Position numbers and translations under genes: made by a program. A stretch of DNA of 64,000 bases from the NCBI GenBank assembly GCA_958510825.1, contig OY294046.1, forward strand, positions 11,634,847 through 11,698,846. The letters run 5' to 3'. The notes under the pieces are model-generated. The model worked only from the letters and a program-made list of their open reading frames with translations. It was not told where the DNA came from and did not search any database. This document shows, piece by piece, positions 32,641-43,141 of this stretch; position 1 is the first letter of the stretch, and each line of letters starts with the position of its first letter. This stretch comes from Brachypterus glaber (lineage: Eukaryota > Arthropoda > Insecta > Coleoptera > Kateretidae).

Positions 32641-33000
32641 TTTGGGTGGAGTTTTGTGTGTTCTTATAGAATATCAAACTTCAGTTTAAAGTTTAATTTT
32701 CTACAAAATTTTGTGTTTAGGTTATTTTTTACCGTGTTAAAATTGTGGCTTGGTTACTTGCAGTGAAAAAGAGAAGACATGACTATAAAATATATCAAAA
32801 CGTCATTTGTTCTTAGAATGTTAAATATGGCGAAAACAATAATGCCAACCCGAAACAAAAATCCCTAAATCAGTCATCAGTTTAAATGTAAGTTTTTTTT
32901 TTAATTTTGGAGCAAAATAGAAAAAATTGTATAAAGCACTCATTTTATAACACGTTTTTAGCGCACTAGTACTTTAGAAAACTCGCCGCAAGCGTTCAAC
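32640..33000 (+). repeat. 530-bp repeat family, partial copy
   Basis: GTTTAAAGTTTAATTTTCTAC, CCGTGTTAAAATTGTGGCTTG and CTAAATCAGTCATCAGTTT lead into ACGTTTTTAGCGCACTAG and the hairpin half. Better copies are at 45795-46333, 51903-52423 and 52425-52936. The copy is interrupted near 32998. Confidence 0.75.
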
Positions 33001-33023
33001 AATATTGACTATATAAAGATTGT

Positions 33024-33168
33024 ATGAAGCTGAAGTTTGCAACGTTTTTTGCCGCAAGCGGTTTGTTTTCTAAACTTGTACTCGTGCGTTAAAAACGTAT
33101 GTTATGAAACTAGTACTTTAATATACTATTTGAATTTTCGTTGCAAAAAAACGTTGCTTCAGCTTCAT
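33024..33168. mobile_element. Palindromic MITE, internally deleted, AAGATTGT duplication
   Basis: ATGAAGCTGAAGTTTGCAAC start and GCTTCAGCTTCAT end, 145 bp, lacking much of the left arm. AAGATTGT is on both sides (33016-33023 and 33169-33176). Confidence 0.9.
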
Positions 33169-33176
33169 AAGATTGT

Positions 33177-34193
33177 AGAAAATTAAATTTTCTACAAATT
33201 TTTTACTTACCTTTTTTTATCGAGATATGCACATAACCCAAGATGGCAGACCGTTCCCATATCAAACTTATAGCCAATAATGTGATTTCTTTATCTACTC
33301 CGCGGGGGGCACTGCGTCAAAAGTTCTAACTTGCAATTTTTTTTCTTTCTTATATCGAATTTAATCTATTTTAAAATTAGAATCAATTATTTTTTGGGAA
33401 AAAGATCAAAATTATAGAAAAATTATAGTTAATTGAACATTTAGGTATATATACATCATGGTTTATAAAATTATAAAAATGTTTGGTGAATAAGGTAGGT
33501 ATATTAATAACTCCCAGCTAAATTAATGGCCATAAAGTAAGGAAATAGAAATTCTAAAATAGAAGAAATCAGTATTATATTTTTTTTATTTCAAAATTAA
33601 TTGAGAGCCAGTCACAAGCAATACCTTATTTGGGGCGCTCTATGGCTCTGTATTGCTTCTGCAATTGATATATTACGTTAAAAATTAGTTTTTTAAAATT
33701 CTAATTTTTGCGTGTAACCGGTAAATTAATACTTCCATCCGACCACCGCTCATGAGTAATGAGTCACGAAAACTTTCCAACTTGTCGCATCGTGTGGGGT
33801 TAAATGTGCCAACTAAAAATGCCGACTGGACAATAAATGCCAAGGGGAAGTTATTCATTAGAATGTTAAAAAATTTACCAACTCGGAAAATTGTTGGCTG
33901 CCTTTTTCCTCACTGTAAATTATAATAATTATTATAGAGGTCAATACGTATAACCTATAAAATCATAAACAATAGTTGTTTAATGAGGATATGTTCCATT
34001 ATACTTTATTCATCCTAGGACAATTTTATTTATCAAGGGCTTTCGCGAACCTTTATTTAAATTTAAACTATTGACATTCTATCGGGCTATAACTCCAGGT
34101 TGACCTTTAAAGGTCGCTCGCAAATATAAAATTATACCTAGTTTCATTAAAGTTCATTTATTAATACCAATAGTTTTTTTTTCTTAAGGCTGA
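33177..34193. other. AT-rich spacer, no gene seen
   Basis: No supported coding region. Moderately GC patches at 33290-33320 (CTCCGCGGGGGGCACTGCG) and 33630-33660 have no recognisable identity. Confidence 0.5.
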
Positions 34194-34336
34194 TTCAGGC
34201 ATAATTATCACTAACTAAACTAAGCCATTCTGGCCTTTTGATTGGCCAGGTGAGAAGCCATCTTTCTTTTTGGCCAATCAAAAGGCCAGAATGGCCTAGT
34301 TTAGTTAGTGATAATTATGCCTGAATCGACCTTTAA
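34194..34336. mobile_element. Hairpin MITE with ~60-bp arms
   Basis: GGCTGATTCAGGCATAATTA...GGCCTTTTGATTGGCCA and TGGCCAATCAAAAGGCC...TAATTATGCCTGAATCGACC pair nearly perfectly. TTAA lies at both edges. Confidence 0.88.
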
Positions 34337-34375
34337 TCTAATTTACATGAAATATTAGTGACTCCAACAAAATAC

Positions 34376-34590
34376 ATGAAGCTGAAGTTTGCAACGTTTT
34401 TTTGCATCGAAAATTCAAATAGTATATTCCATAACACGTTTTTAGCGCACTAGTACTTTATAAAACTCGCCGCAAGCGGTTTGTTTTCTAAACTTGTACT
34501 CGTGCGTTAAAAACGTATGTTATGAAACTAGTACTTTAATATACTATTTGAATTTTCGTTGCAAAAAAACGTTGCAAACTTCAGCTTCAT
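34376..34590. mobile_element. Palindromic MITE, CAAAATAC duplication
   Basis: ATGAAGCTGAAGTTTGCAAC to GTTGCAAACTTCAGCTTCAT, inverted relative to the array units. CAAAATAC occurs at 34368-34375 and 34591-34598. Slightly shortened left arm. Confidence 0.92.
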
Positions 34591-34598
34591 CAAAATAC

Positions 34599-35130
34599 AA
34601 TGCTCGATACAATGTAATTATTACATAGTGTTTGCTTTATAGGTGGATAGTAAATATTTTTATTCGCACTGTATATGTAATACATACATTACATGTATTA
34701 ATAAAGTTTGAGAAGTGTGTGTTTTCTTGTCTCACTGTTTTCCACACCTGGACCTGACCTGTAATGAAAAATAGAGACAAGTAAACTAATTATTACTGGT
34801 CTGCAATTTAAATCATTACTTTCATCTAGATGGCGCCACCGATTAAAATATTATTATTAATGCTTAAAGCAAGATGGCTGGATCACGGTATCGCATTCTT
34901 ATGTTTTATGTTTTTATGCAAGCTTCTGGATAGGCCTTAAAGTATTAAATACCAATGGTGGCGATATAAATAAAAAATATGTATTAACAAATAACATTCA
35001 GTATTAAAAATCCACCAGTATTTCATAATTTACGAATGTCCCTCATGATGTCCTTAAATTTTTTCCATGTATGAATATAAGTTTTTAGAATCTATAATAT
35101 TGAGTCAAATTTTTTAGGATTCCTAGTTAG
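34599..35130. other. Spacer with half a GATTGGCTT-family MITE
   Basis: 34868-34942 (GGATCACGGTATCGCATTC...GCTTCTGGATAGGCCTTA) is the right arm of the GATGCCGTGATTGGCTT MITE family. The rest is AT-rich. No gene. Confidence 0.55.
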
Positions 35131-35220
35131 GTCATGGGCGCCGCGGCGCGCCGCCTCCGGAGGGGCCTGGAGGCCAAGGCCCCCTGGACACTAACAGGGG
35201 GGCGGTCCACCTCTTGAAAT
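35131..35220. repeat. GC-rich island, possible hAT-type MITE fragment
   Basis: GGGCGCCGCGGCGCGCCGCC, TCCGGAGGGGCCTGGAGG and CCAAGGCCCCCTGGAC form overlapping inverted words. It is isolated in very AT-rich DNA. No clear ends. Confidence 0.4.
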
Positions 35221-35656
35221 ATTGTCTATACTTTTTAATATTATAAAAGCTTTACAATTTTTAAACATATTTTTACCCTTTTTTTATGCAATAAAAATTT
35301 ATAACTATTATGTATTTTTTTTTACTTTAAAAAACTTTGGCACCATTCTGGGATTTTGAAAAGTTGGCGTCTATGGCTAGTAAAATTGTGCAATATGAGG
35401 AATAATGATACCGGAAATATCATCAAAAGTTTAATAATTAAGAACCGTGGAAATGATATTTATAGGACAAAGTATTTTCAGTCCACTGCAGGAAAATGTC
35501 TTAAAAAACTGCACTTCGTGTAGGCGTACCGACCTATATATACATTTTTCACTTTGCAAAGGAACGGTCTAAAATGGAACATTTTAAATCACAGTCTGTT
35601 AGTGGTGTTGATGTTAACATCTAACAAAAATGTTTTCTATTGTAATGGGCAGAAAT
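35221..35656. other. AT-rich spacer, no gene seen
   Basis: No coding region or repeat boundary recognised. Confidence 0.5.
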
Positions 35657-35929
35657 AAATATATTAATAGGTATAAAGAACTTTCACTTTCGGGTTTAGA
35701 CCGTGTTAATGGATTTTCACTTTCCGACGTTTCGTCTCTTACTAATAGAGACATCTTCAGGGATTAATCTGAAACTAAGTTTCGAATCAACTTGTGTCAC
35801 TATTTATGACGAGTTGTGGTTATTCACCCGTGACGAGGTTTTTCCTATCAAAGACTTCCATATTGCAGGTAAGTGGTAACCAGTGTCCCGATTGATATTG
35901 TTAGGATGCTTGATGATTTCTATCGATTC

Positions 35930-36159
35930 TATCGGCAGTAGCCGAACATGTACATGAAACAGGTCATAAAATCAATTTGTCTGAAACAAAACAAATATTA
36001 ACAGAAAACAGAAAAATGCCAAGGAAGATACGGGAATCGATAGAAATCATCAAGCATCCTAACAATATCAATCGGGACACTGGTTACCACTTACCTGCAA
36101 TATGGAAGTCTTTGATAGGAAAAACCTCGTCACGGGTGAATAACCACAACTCGTCATAA
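35930..36159 (+). pseudogene. GIY-YIG endonuclease C-terminal fragment (PLE copy 2)
   Basis: The frame starts mid-domain at SAVAEHVHETGHKINLSE and is protein-identical to the end of the copy 1 product, down to SSRVNNHNSS and stop. It lacks the GIY and YIG motifs and the reverse transcriptase, so it cannot be functional. A 60-codon ATG ORF starts at 35977. Confidence 0.9.
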
Positions 36160-36202
36160 ATAGTGACACAAGTTGATTCGAAACTTAGTTTCAGATTAAT
36201 CC

Positions 36203-36239
36203 CTGAAGATGTCTCTAGTAGTAAGAGACGAAACGTCGG
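36203..36239 (+). ncRNA. Hammerhead-like core, PLE copy 2 (sense arm)
   Basis: Same CTGAAGA / GTCTC-GAGAC / GAAACGTCGG layout as in copy 1. An antisense twin with a slightly different loop is at 35724-35760. Confidence 0.5.
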
Positions 36240-36518
36240 AAAGTGAAAATCCATTAACACGGTCTAAACCCGAAAGTGAAAGTTCTTTATATCTTAATGG
36301 CCGTGAAAGCTTAAAATCCAAAATATATTAATAGGTTTTTAAGCAAATCTTTCTCGTGAAAGCAAATCTTACTTCTGAAAGCAAATCTTGATTCTGAAAG
36401 ATAATATTCTTACATTTTTCTGGATTTTTTTTTTAGTTTCTCTGGAAAACTACCCTCGGGAAAATCATATTAAAACAATATTGTTTGAAGCGCCTATACC
36501 AGCCTATACCAGCGCATA

Positions 36519-37690
36519 AGGTAACGGTCCCATATATCGGACACTTTAGAGCAATTTCGGACTTTGATGGTGTGTGAAAATTACATATGAACCTTAATAA
36601 CTATTTAATGTATATTTCTAGTTTTCAAATTTATTCATTTATCAAAAAAAGTTATTAAATATATATTAATTTTGATAGTTTTTTAATATTAAAAATACGA
36701 AAAAAACCACGAATGTCCCAATTATCACACATAGTGTCCTAAATATCGGACTAGTTGTGTCCCAATTATCGGACTATGTAAAATGAATAAATTAAAAAAA
36801 AAATATTAATATAATGCAAATGTATATATTTCTCATTATTTTTTATAAACTTACTTGCTGCAGGTTTTATGACAAAACATTATAAAATTTTATATTATTA
36901 TTATTATAGAAACCCATATGCTTTTACTTGACTAATATGTGTCTTTAAAATTAATGAGATAATTGAAATAATGATTCTATGAACAGAAACGCTTAATTGC
37001 ATGATTATAATTAATTATAGCTGAGATCTACAAAAAACATTGGCGATATACTCAATCAAAAATATTCCAGATAATATTGAAAGTCCATGGACTTTGCATT
37101 AATTTATGGTGTCCTATATTTAGGTCTTACATAATTATAGGATAGTCCCAAATATCGGACAGTTATTAAAAATGCCTAATAAATGGCTTATTTGAAAGAA
37201 AGTGCTAGTTCGATAAATGGGTAGAAAAAGCTTTATACTCTTTAAAACTATTGTATACATCATTTGTTTTAAAAAAATATTTCCTTTTTTTTATATTGGA
37301 AGTTAAAAATACAATGTACTATATATCGGACGGCCGTCCGATATATGGAGCTGTCTTTATTTTATTGTCCTATTTATCGGACAGCATATTAATATAAAAA
37401 TATCTTAAAAAGAACATCAAAAATGGTTTAAATTGGTATAAAACTACAATATTATAAATTAGAAAGAGTTTGATAGACATTTTAACAATAACTAATATTT
37501 AAAAAAATCACTTTTCAGTTAAAAATTGGCTTACTTACTTTGCTTAGAAAAAGGCTATATATTTCGTAGCTGCTGACACATGACACATGACTATTTGTTT
37601 GATTTTATTACTTAAATATCTTGTTTTTTTGTAAAAACGTGAAAAAGTGTCCGATAATTGGATCGTGTCCGATATTTGGGACATTTACCT
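36519..37690. mobile_element. 1.17-kb element with nine TATCGGAC boxes
   Basis: The ends AGGTAACGGTCCCATATATC and GATATTTGGGACATTTACCT are inverted repeats. TA on both sides (36517-36518 and 37691-37692) may be the target duplication. TATCGGAC occurs nine times in either orientation (36535, 36744, 36767, 37153, 37324, 37336 minus, 37375, 37649 minus, 37667 minus), several in a TCCYAAWTATCGGAC context and one as a head-to-head palindrome CGGACGGCCGTCCG. No coding region remains. Repeated subterminal boxes like this are usually transposase-binding sites; that is inference here. Confidence 0.75.
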
Positions 37691-37694
37691 TACC

Positions 37695-37800
37695 TAACGA
37701 TAATACATAAAACAAGATATTGTGATTGGCTTGATTTGTTGTCATGTTTCTAGTGCAACCTTATGTTTATGGTTATGCAAGCCTGTGGACGGCGCAATAG
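37695..37800. mobile_element. GATTGGCTT-family MITE, degraded copy
   Basis: CATAAAACAAGATATTGTG and ATTGGCTTGATTTGTTGTC, ending TTATGCAAGCCTGTGGAC. Diverged relative to the next copy. Confidence 0.65.
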
Positions 37801-37834
37801 CAATATCTATTTGACCCTCGATTTGGCTGTATAA

Positions 37835-37980
37835 GGGCATATCCACAGCCTCGCATAAGAACATAATACATAACAATGCGATGCCGTGATTGGCTTGGTG
37901 TGCAGCCATGTATCTTGTAAGCCAATCACGGTATCGCATTCTTATGTTTTATGTTCTTATGCAAGCTTCTGGATATGCCT
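37835..37980. mobile_element. GATGCCGTGATTGGCTT MITE, complete
   Basis: GGGCATATCCACAGCCTCGC to GCAAGCTTCTGGATATGCC. The arms GAACATAATACATAACAATG, CGATGCCGTGATTGGCTT and AAGCCAATCACGGTATCGC pair along most of the length. The 65-aa ORF here is a shadow. Confidence 0.88.
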
Positions 37981-37989
37981 TAACACAGT

Positions 37990-38250
37990 GAAAAAGCCTT
38001 AAAGATATGTAATGCTTCCATAGTATGCTCTTCACGATGGATAGTGTGTTGTGTTTTCTCTTGATATACTTCCCAACATATGTTTCAGAACACTCTTTAT
38101 TTTTTATACCGCATATGTATAACTTTTTTGTTTATCAATGTAATTTTTTCAACATTGACATGAATATGTCTACCTTTGGTTTTGTTTATTGGACTTTTTC
38201 GTCCAAAATTATCAAAATTTGCGTTACGTAATACTTGAACGTTCCCTTAT
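37990..38250. repeat. Dispersed repeat (shared with 5150) and a GTTACGTAATAC end
   Basis: AAAGATATGTAATGCTTCC...CACGATGGATAGTGTGTTG matches 5160-5215. GCGTTACGTAATACTTGAAC at 38221 resembles the right terminal repeat of the 11569-12278 MITE family. Confidence 0.5.
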
Positions 38251-39188
38251 AGTGCTCACTTGAAGCTCACAAAAAATGTGACGAACGGACTATAACTTAT
38301 AGTTCTCATAAAAAGTGTGACGGGTGGACAGACTGACAAAATTGAGTTTCTTTAGAATTCGATAAAAATTATTGAAAATTTTTGATCCGAATTTGAAAAT
38401 TTTAAAACCATTATAATATTCTTTTAGGAATATACGTGTTGTGAAGAGTATAACGCTGCCTGTTCCAAGGAAGAAGGCCGTATTTGACAATATTTGACAA
38501 AACAAACAACATTTTAAAATTTGCTGTCCATAAAAGACGTCCGCAAAAATTCCGGAATATCAGACCCCCCCTGCTTGTCCGATTTCGTCCGATTTCCAGA
38601 CCCCCCCCCTCTAAAGGACGTCCAAAACGCAGTAGAGTACCCCCTTTTTTCAGATTTTCACTTTTTTATCATTATGAAATAATAAGAGATCAAAGCCCCC
38701 GACAATCTGATAAAATTTTATTCTTATGAAAATTATTGAATTTGGAAAAGTGGACGTAAAAAAATGCTCCCTCCCCTCCTTGTCCGCTTCTGTCCGATTT
38801 TGGTAATATTTAAAAACTGAATTTACATTAATTCGAAAATAAAACACATTTTTATACTAAACATGTAATAGTAGTTACAGCGCCACCAAAATCTTAATTT
38901 ATTTATTATGTGCAAAATTGCCACAGTTTATAAAAAACGTCGATTTTATCAAAACAGCAAAAATGCAGGTACGACCTTCTTGATTAGTAGGATGGTATAA
39001 TAAATAGTTGTAAACGAGGTTGTAAAGGTGTTTGTGTTAATAATGACTCAGCTTTCTTTCTTACGAATAGAAACAACTCCAGTAATAATTTCACTTTTAT
39101 AGCACCTAAGTGCATTATAATCACTTATAGATTATAATTTATATATTGTTAAAGCCGCCTTTTCACGGAGCAATTTGTACGCAAGTTT
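38251..39188. other. Spacer, no gene seen
   Basis: C-rich runs at 38567-38605 and 38770-38780 sit in a TTGTCCGATTTCGTCCGA context (38575-38800), perhaps an eroded repeat. No coding region. Confidence 0.5.
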
Positions 39189-39414
39189 ATGAAGCTGAAG
39201 TTTGCAACGTTTTTTGCAACGAAAATTCAAATAGTATATTAAAGTACTAGTTTCATAACATACGTTTTTAGCGCACAAGTACAAGTTTAGAAAACCAGCC
39301 GCTTGCGGCGAGTTTTCTAGAGTACTAGTGCGTTTAAAACGTGTTATGGAATAAGTGCTTTAATATACTATTTGAATTTTCGATGCAAAAAAACGTTGCA
39401 AACTTCAGCTTCAT
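39189..39414. mobile_element. Palindromic MITE, GCAAGTTT duplication
   Basis: ATGAAGCTGAAGTTTGCAAC to GTTGCAAACTTCAGCTTCAT, 226 bp. GCAAGTTT lies at 39181-39188 and 39415-39422. The tip carries GCCGCTTGCGGCGAG. Confidence 0.93.
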
Positions 39415-39569
39415 GCAAGTTTGGTGCTATGCAATTTTGTTGCAAGAATGATTCAGTCGCTACGCATGCCTCCAGGCATCTTTGATGCTATTTTGGAGCC
39501 ATCAAATTATTAGAACACGTTCTATTTTTCGATGATTTTCACGCAAGATTTATAGTTATTTTCGTGGTA

Positions 39570-39784
39570 CAGTGGGTTAGGCTAAATGTGACACCCAGGG
39601 TAATTGTGACATGTCCTGTTATAATTCTTCTAAACTAGTTTATTTCCAATCCAATCCTGGCATTAGGTTTTTGACAGTATTAAATATTTCGCGTAAAATT
39701 TCGATTTGATTTAAACTTGTTTAGAAGAATTATAACAGTACATGTCACAATTACCCTGGGTGTCACATTTAGCCTAACCCACTG
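39570..39784. mobile_element. TA-flanked MITE with ~65-bp TIRs
   Basis: CAGTGGGTTAGGCTAAATGT and ACATTTAGCCTAACCCACTG are perfect inverted repeats continuing through CACCCAGGGTAATTGTGACA and TTATAATTCTTCTAAAC. TA on both sides (39568-39569 and 39785-39786). 215 bp, Tc1/mariner-type target. Confidence 0.9.
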
Positions 39785-39985
39785 TACCAACCTTTAAAAA
39801 AGTTACCAAATTGATTTTTTGTTACTAATATAGTAGCCACTGCACATGTTAATAATCATTATGAATAATAATAGGCCGCTCCCTCTAACTAAAAAACTTG
39901 CAAAAATATTTTTTTGCAATTTAAAATTAAGTACATTTTAATAATTTATTATAATTAGTAACAATCGAATAAAAAATATTGTCTA

Positions 39986-40110
39986 ATACACGGGCAAAAA
40001 GTTAAATTTCGATTTCGTAGGTTTATTGCCCTCGGGCCGGCCCTATCGGCCGGCCCTCGGCTTCTAAAAACCTACTTAATCGAAAAATGTAACTTTTCGC
40101 CCTTGTATTA
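39986..40110. repeat. Hairpin with GC-rich cap
   Basis: AATACACGGGCAAAAAGTTA and TAACTTTTCGCCCTTGTATT form AT-rich arms. The tip is GCCCTCGGGCCGGCCC/GGCCGGCCCTCGGC. Structure like 45544-45655. Confidence 0.75.
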
Positions 40111-40583
40111 TAAATAACTATTTGTGGTTTTGATTTATAAAATATAATGTTTAATACTTATAGCATATACACGGAAGTGGCCTATTAAACGTTTATGGAG
40201 AACCAATAACTTTAAAAGTCTGCTAATTTGCACTTTGGGGTTTTTGAATATGGCCTATCGATTAAAAATATTTTCATGCTTGTGCCACTTCCGGTTGTAC
40301 CGGAAGTGGCACTTAACTTTGAGTTTTTAAATGGAAAACCTCATATATTTTTTAATTTTTAAAATTTGCATTAAATTTGCTTTATTTTGATGTATAATAC
40401 CTCATGTCTATCTTCAGTAGTTTTTATGTTATTCAAGTTTTTAGCGAAAAATAAGTAAATTCAAGCACCCCTAAAAACAATAATTTCTCCTTGATTTTTT
40501 CAATTGGAGAAAAGATGTTTTGTGTTTTGCTCAATGATGCTTAAACGAATTATCCTATGCTAAAATGGAACCCAAAAATTATA

Positions 40584-41716
40584 CAGGGTGTCTGAAAAAG
40601 CAGGTCAAATCTAACAAATTTAATATAGCCATAACTCATTTTTTTTTAATGGCACCCTACATTTTTTTTTATTTGGTTAAATAGAGAATTCAATTTGCTT
40701 TAAAATAAGTATAGGATACCCTATACCTAACTTTAACCGTTTTTGAGCTATTTGCAAATTATTGTGAAACAGCCGTATTTCTGTTAAAATTTGTTATATT
40801 TTATAAAATAGGCCAGAAAAATTAATCGATTTTTATTTATTTACCTCAAAGATCATTATATTTACCTTAAAACTGGATTTTCATGCGCCCAGTAGTGTAC
40901 ATTTCTTCTGTTAAAAATACCCTGTTGAGAAAATTTAGCCTCGTCCGTCCAAATTATTCTTTTTAAAAAGTTTGGTTTTTCTTGAATATTTATCAAAAGA
41001 TTTTCACAAAAGTCCACTCTATTTTGAAAATCATTAGGTTTTAAGGCCTGTATTTTTTGCTTTTTGTAATCGTGCATCTTGTGGTTTTTTAAAATTCTTT
41101 GGATGCTTGAATAGGAAATTCCCAAGTCGTAACTAGCTGCAGGAATTGAGGCATGTGGATATGCATAAAAGTAACCCAAAACATTGACTTCGTTATTTTC
41201 GTTGTTTGTAATTGGTTTCGTAAGAGATTTCACTGCATTTTCTTTTCCAAATTGCGAAAAATTTTTGTGTATTCTTCTAAATTTTTTACATGACATTCTT
41301 GGTAAATCAGGATATTTTGTATTAAAGTTTCTGCAGGTTCTACTAATTATTTTATCATTTTCACCAAAAATAGCAAATAAATCCAAAATAACAGGGTAAG
41401 AATAAGCCTCTGCCATTATTTTACACTAATTTATCACGATAAGAACGATAACATTTAGGTTAAAAGAAATAAAAACACAATACAATTTTAAAAATTTACG
41501 TAATTGCAGAAATACTGCAAAATACTTCTTTTTCACATTAATTTGCAAATAGCTCGAAAACGGTTAAAGTTAGGTATAGGATATCCTATACTTATTTTAA
41601 AGAAAATTGAATTCACTATTTAAACAAATAAAAAAAAATGTAGGGTGTCATTTAAAAAAAAAGAGTTATGGCTATTTTAATTTTGTTAAGTTTGACCTGC
41701 TTTTTCAGACACCCTG
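40584..41716 (-). mobile_element. Tc1/mariner-type element, internally deleted, ~215-bp TIRs
   Basis: Ends CAGGGTGTCTGAAAAAGCAG and CTGCTTTTTCAGACACCCTG are inverted and remain similar for about 215 bp. TA flanks both sides (40582-40583 and 41717-41718). It encodes a truncated transposase on the minus strand. Confidence 0.88.
40862..41416 (-). CDS. Truncated DUF4817/HTH/DDE transposase (Tc1-mariner group)
   Basis: 184 codons starting ATG at 41416. Residues 1-55 (SYPVILDLFAIFGEND...TKYPDLP) fit the DUF4817-type N-terminal DNA-binding region of insect mariner-like transposases. Residues 73-112 form a helix-turn-helix (NEVNVLGYFYAYPHAS, then LGISYSSIQRILKNHK). Residues 128-181 start the catalytic domain: NDFQNRVDFC, then IIWTDEAKF with the first catalytic Asp at 158, then FNRRNVHYWAHENP. 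The frame stops four codons later and runs into the terminal repeat, so the second Asp and the last catalytic acid are missing. In the family the protein cuts and pastes the element at TA; this copy should be inactive. No internal stop breaks the retained part. Confidence 0.85.
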   Translation of the reverse strand: MAEAYSYPVILDLFAIFGENDKIISRTCRNFNTKYPDLPRMSCKKFRRIHKNFSQFGKENAVKSLTKPITNNENNEVNVLGYFYAYPHASIPAASYDLGISYSSIQRILKNHKMHDYKKQKIQALKPNDFQNRVDFCENLLINIQEKPNFLKRIIWTDEAKFSQQGIFNRRNVHYWAHENPVLR

Positions 41717-42130
41717 TATAAATTTTGGATTCTATTTTAGCTTAGAATGATTCGCTTAACCATCATTGAGCAAAATACAAAACAACTTTTCTTCAATTTA
41801 AAAAATCAAGGAGAAATTATTGTTTTTAGGGGAGCTTGAATTTGCTTATTTTTCGCTAAAAACTTGAATAACTCAAAAACTACTGGAGATAGACATAACG
41901 TGTTATACATTAAAATAAAGAAAATTTTATGCACATTTTAAAAATTAAAAAATATATAGGGTGTTCCATTTAAAAAATTAAAGTTGAGTGCCACTTCCGG
42001 TACAACCGGAAGTGGCGCAAGCATGAAAACATTTTTAATCGATTGCCCATATTCAAAAACCCCAAAGTGCAAATTAGCAGACTTTCAAAGTTATTGGTTC
42101 TCCATAAACGTTTAATAGGTCACTTCCGTG

Positions 42131-42427
42131 AATAACCCTGTATAAGCAAATGTTTGGTGTACGCTGTTACACATCCGTCACGAATCTCGCCACGTGGCGG
42201 ATGAACGTCTCAACACTACACTTTAATTGGAGAAAAAACTATAAACAGTCCGGACCTGTACGGACACTAGAGCTAGGTTTGGACTTTAAAGTTGGCGCTT
42301 TTGAGCTAATTATTGTACCATACGATTTTTTAATTGGTTTGGTTTGGCGGATAAATATATCAAAATCTTTTTTACCAAAAGTTATCGCCGATAGCATACA
42401 TGTGGTCGCACGAAAGTAAAATACGTA
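42131..42427. other. Short spacer, no gene seen
   Basis: The plus-strand ORF from 42150 (89 aa) and the overlapping minus ORF share no recognisable domain. Confidence 0.4.
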
Positions 42428-43141
42428 CAGTGCGGTCCAAAAGTCACCCCCCCCCCCCCATTTTAACTTTTGAACGAGTTGAGATATCGACTTCAAATTT
42501 AGAACTCTTAAATAAGACAACTTAAACTATCTTTTAGCATATATTTGATATTTTCAGCTCTTAAAATGTGGACAGAGGGGCATGGGGGGACATTTTTTTA
42601 AACGGAAAGGGGGGTCGTGAGATACATCATTTTAAAGCTTATAAAATTCTCTATTTAAACTAGCATTTTTAATTTTTTTAAAAATGTTTTTTAAGGTTTT
42701 GATTTTTCAATTTCTGGGGTTAAACATTCGATTTTTTAAGTTTTTTTTCTATAAATTTTTATTTATGTCAACTAAAATTAGTTTAAAAGTATAATTAACA
42801 TTTTTTTTATGATGAGATTAGGCATTTAAAAAAAATTATTTGTTTTTTTTAGAGGAATTTTGACATTAATCAACCCCATTTTAAACCCATTTTTTTTTAA
42901 ATTTAAAAATATGGAGTTAAATGGAGAATTTCATAAGCTTTAAAATGATGTATTACACGACCCCCCTTTCCATTTAAAAAAATGTACTCCCATCCCCCCC
43001 TCCCCACATTTTAAGAGTTGAAAGTATTAAATATATGCTAAAAGATCGTTTAAGTTGTCGTATTTAAAAGTTCCAAATTTGAAGTCGATATCTCAACTGG
43101 TTCAAAAGTTAAGAGGGGGGGGTGACTTTTGGGCCGCTCTG
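42428..43141. mobile_element. 714-bp TA-type MITE, CAGTGCGGTCC family
   Basis: Start CAGTGCGGTCCAAAAGTCAC, end GTGACTTTTGGGCCGCTCTG. TA at 42426-42427 and 43142-43143. Aligns along its whole length with 24540-25255. Confidence 0.88.

Larger units (their letters stand above)
35672..36320. mobile_element. Penelope-like element, copy 2: inverted/sense foldback with 15-bp duplication
   Basis: 35672-35929 is the antisense 3' end of the element. 35930-36320 is the sense 3' end starting at ATCGGCAGTAGCCGAAC. The 15-bp sequence AAATATATTAATAGG flanks it at 35657-35671 and 36321-36335, so the whole foldback was one insertion event. The sense part encodes the last ~75 residues of the GIY-YIG protein, ending TAA 36157-36159. 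Near-identity with copy 1 indicates recent activity in this genome. Confidence 0.92.
40171..42130. mobile_element. 1.96-kb nested palindrome carrying a transposon at its dyad
   Basis: The outer arms 40171-40581 and 41719-42130 are inverted copies (ACGGAAGTGGCCTATTAAAC / GTTTAATAGGTCACTTCCG). Each contains a 25-bp hairpin built on CCACTTCCGG/CCGGAAGTGG. They are symmetrical right up to the TA dinucleotides that flank the inner element at 40584-41716. Either a TA-targeting transposon inserted exactly at the palindrome centre, or the whole is one long-TIR element. Confidence 0.85.

Noticed and set aside
34376..34590. Flipped tip in the 227-bp palindrome relative to the array units
   Set aside because: Both tip and outer arms are inverted together, so this is just an insertion in the opposite orientation, unlike the true cap flip at 51633.
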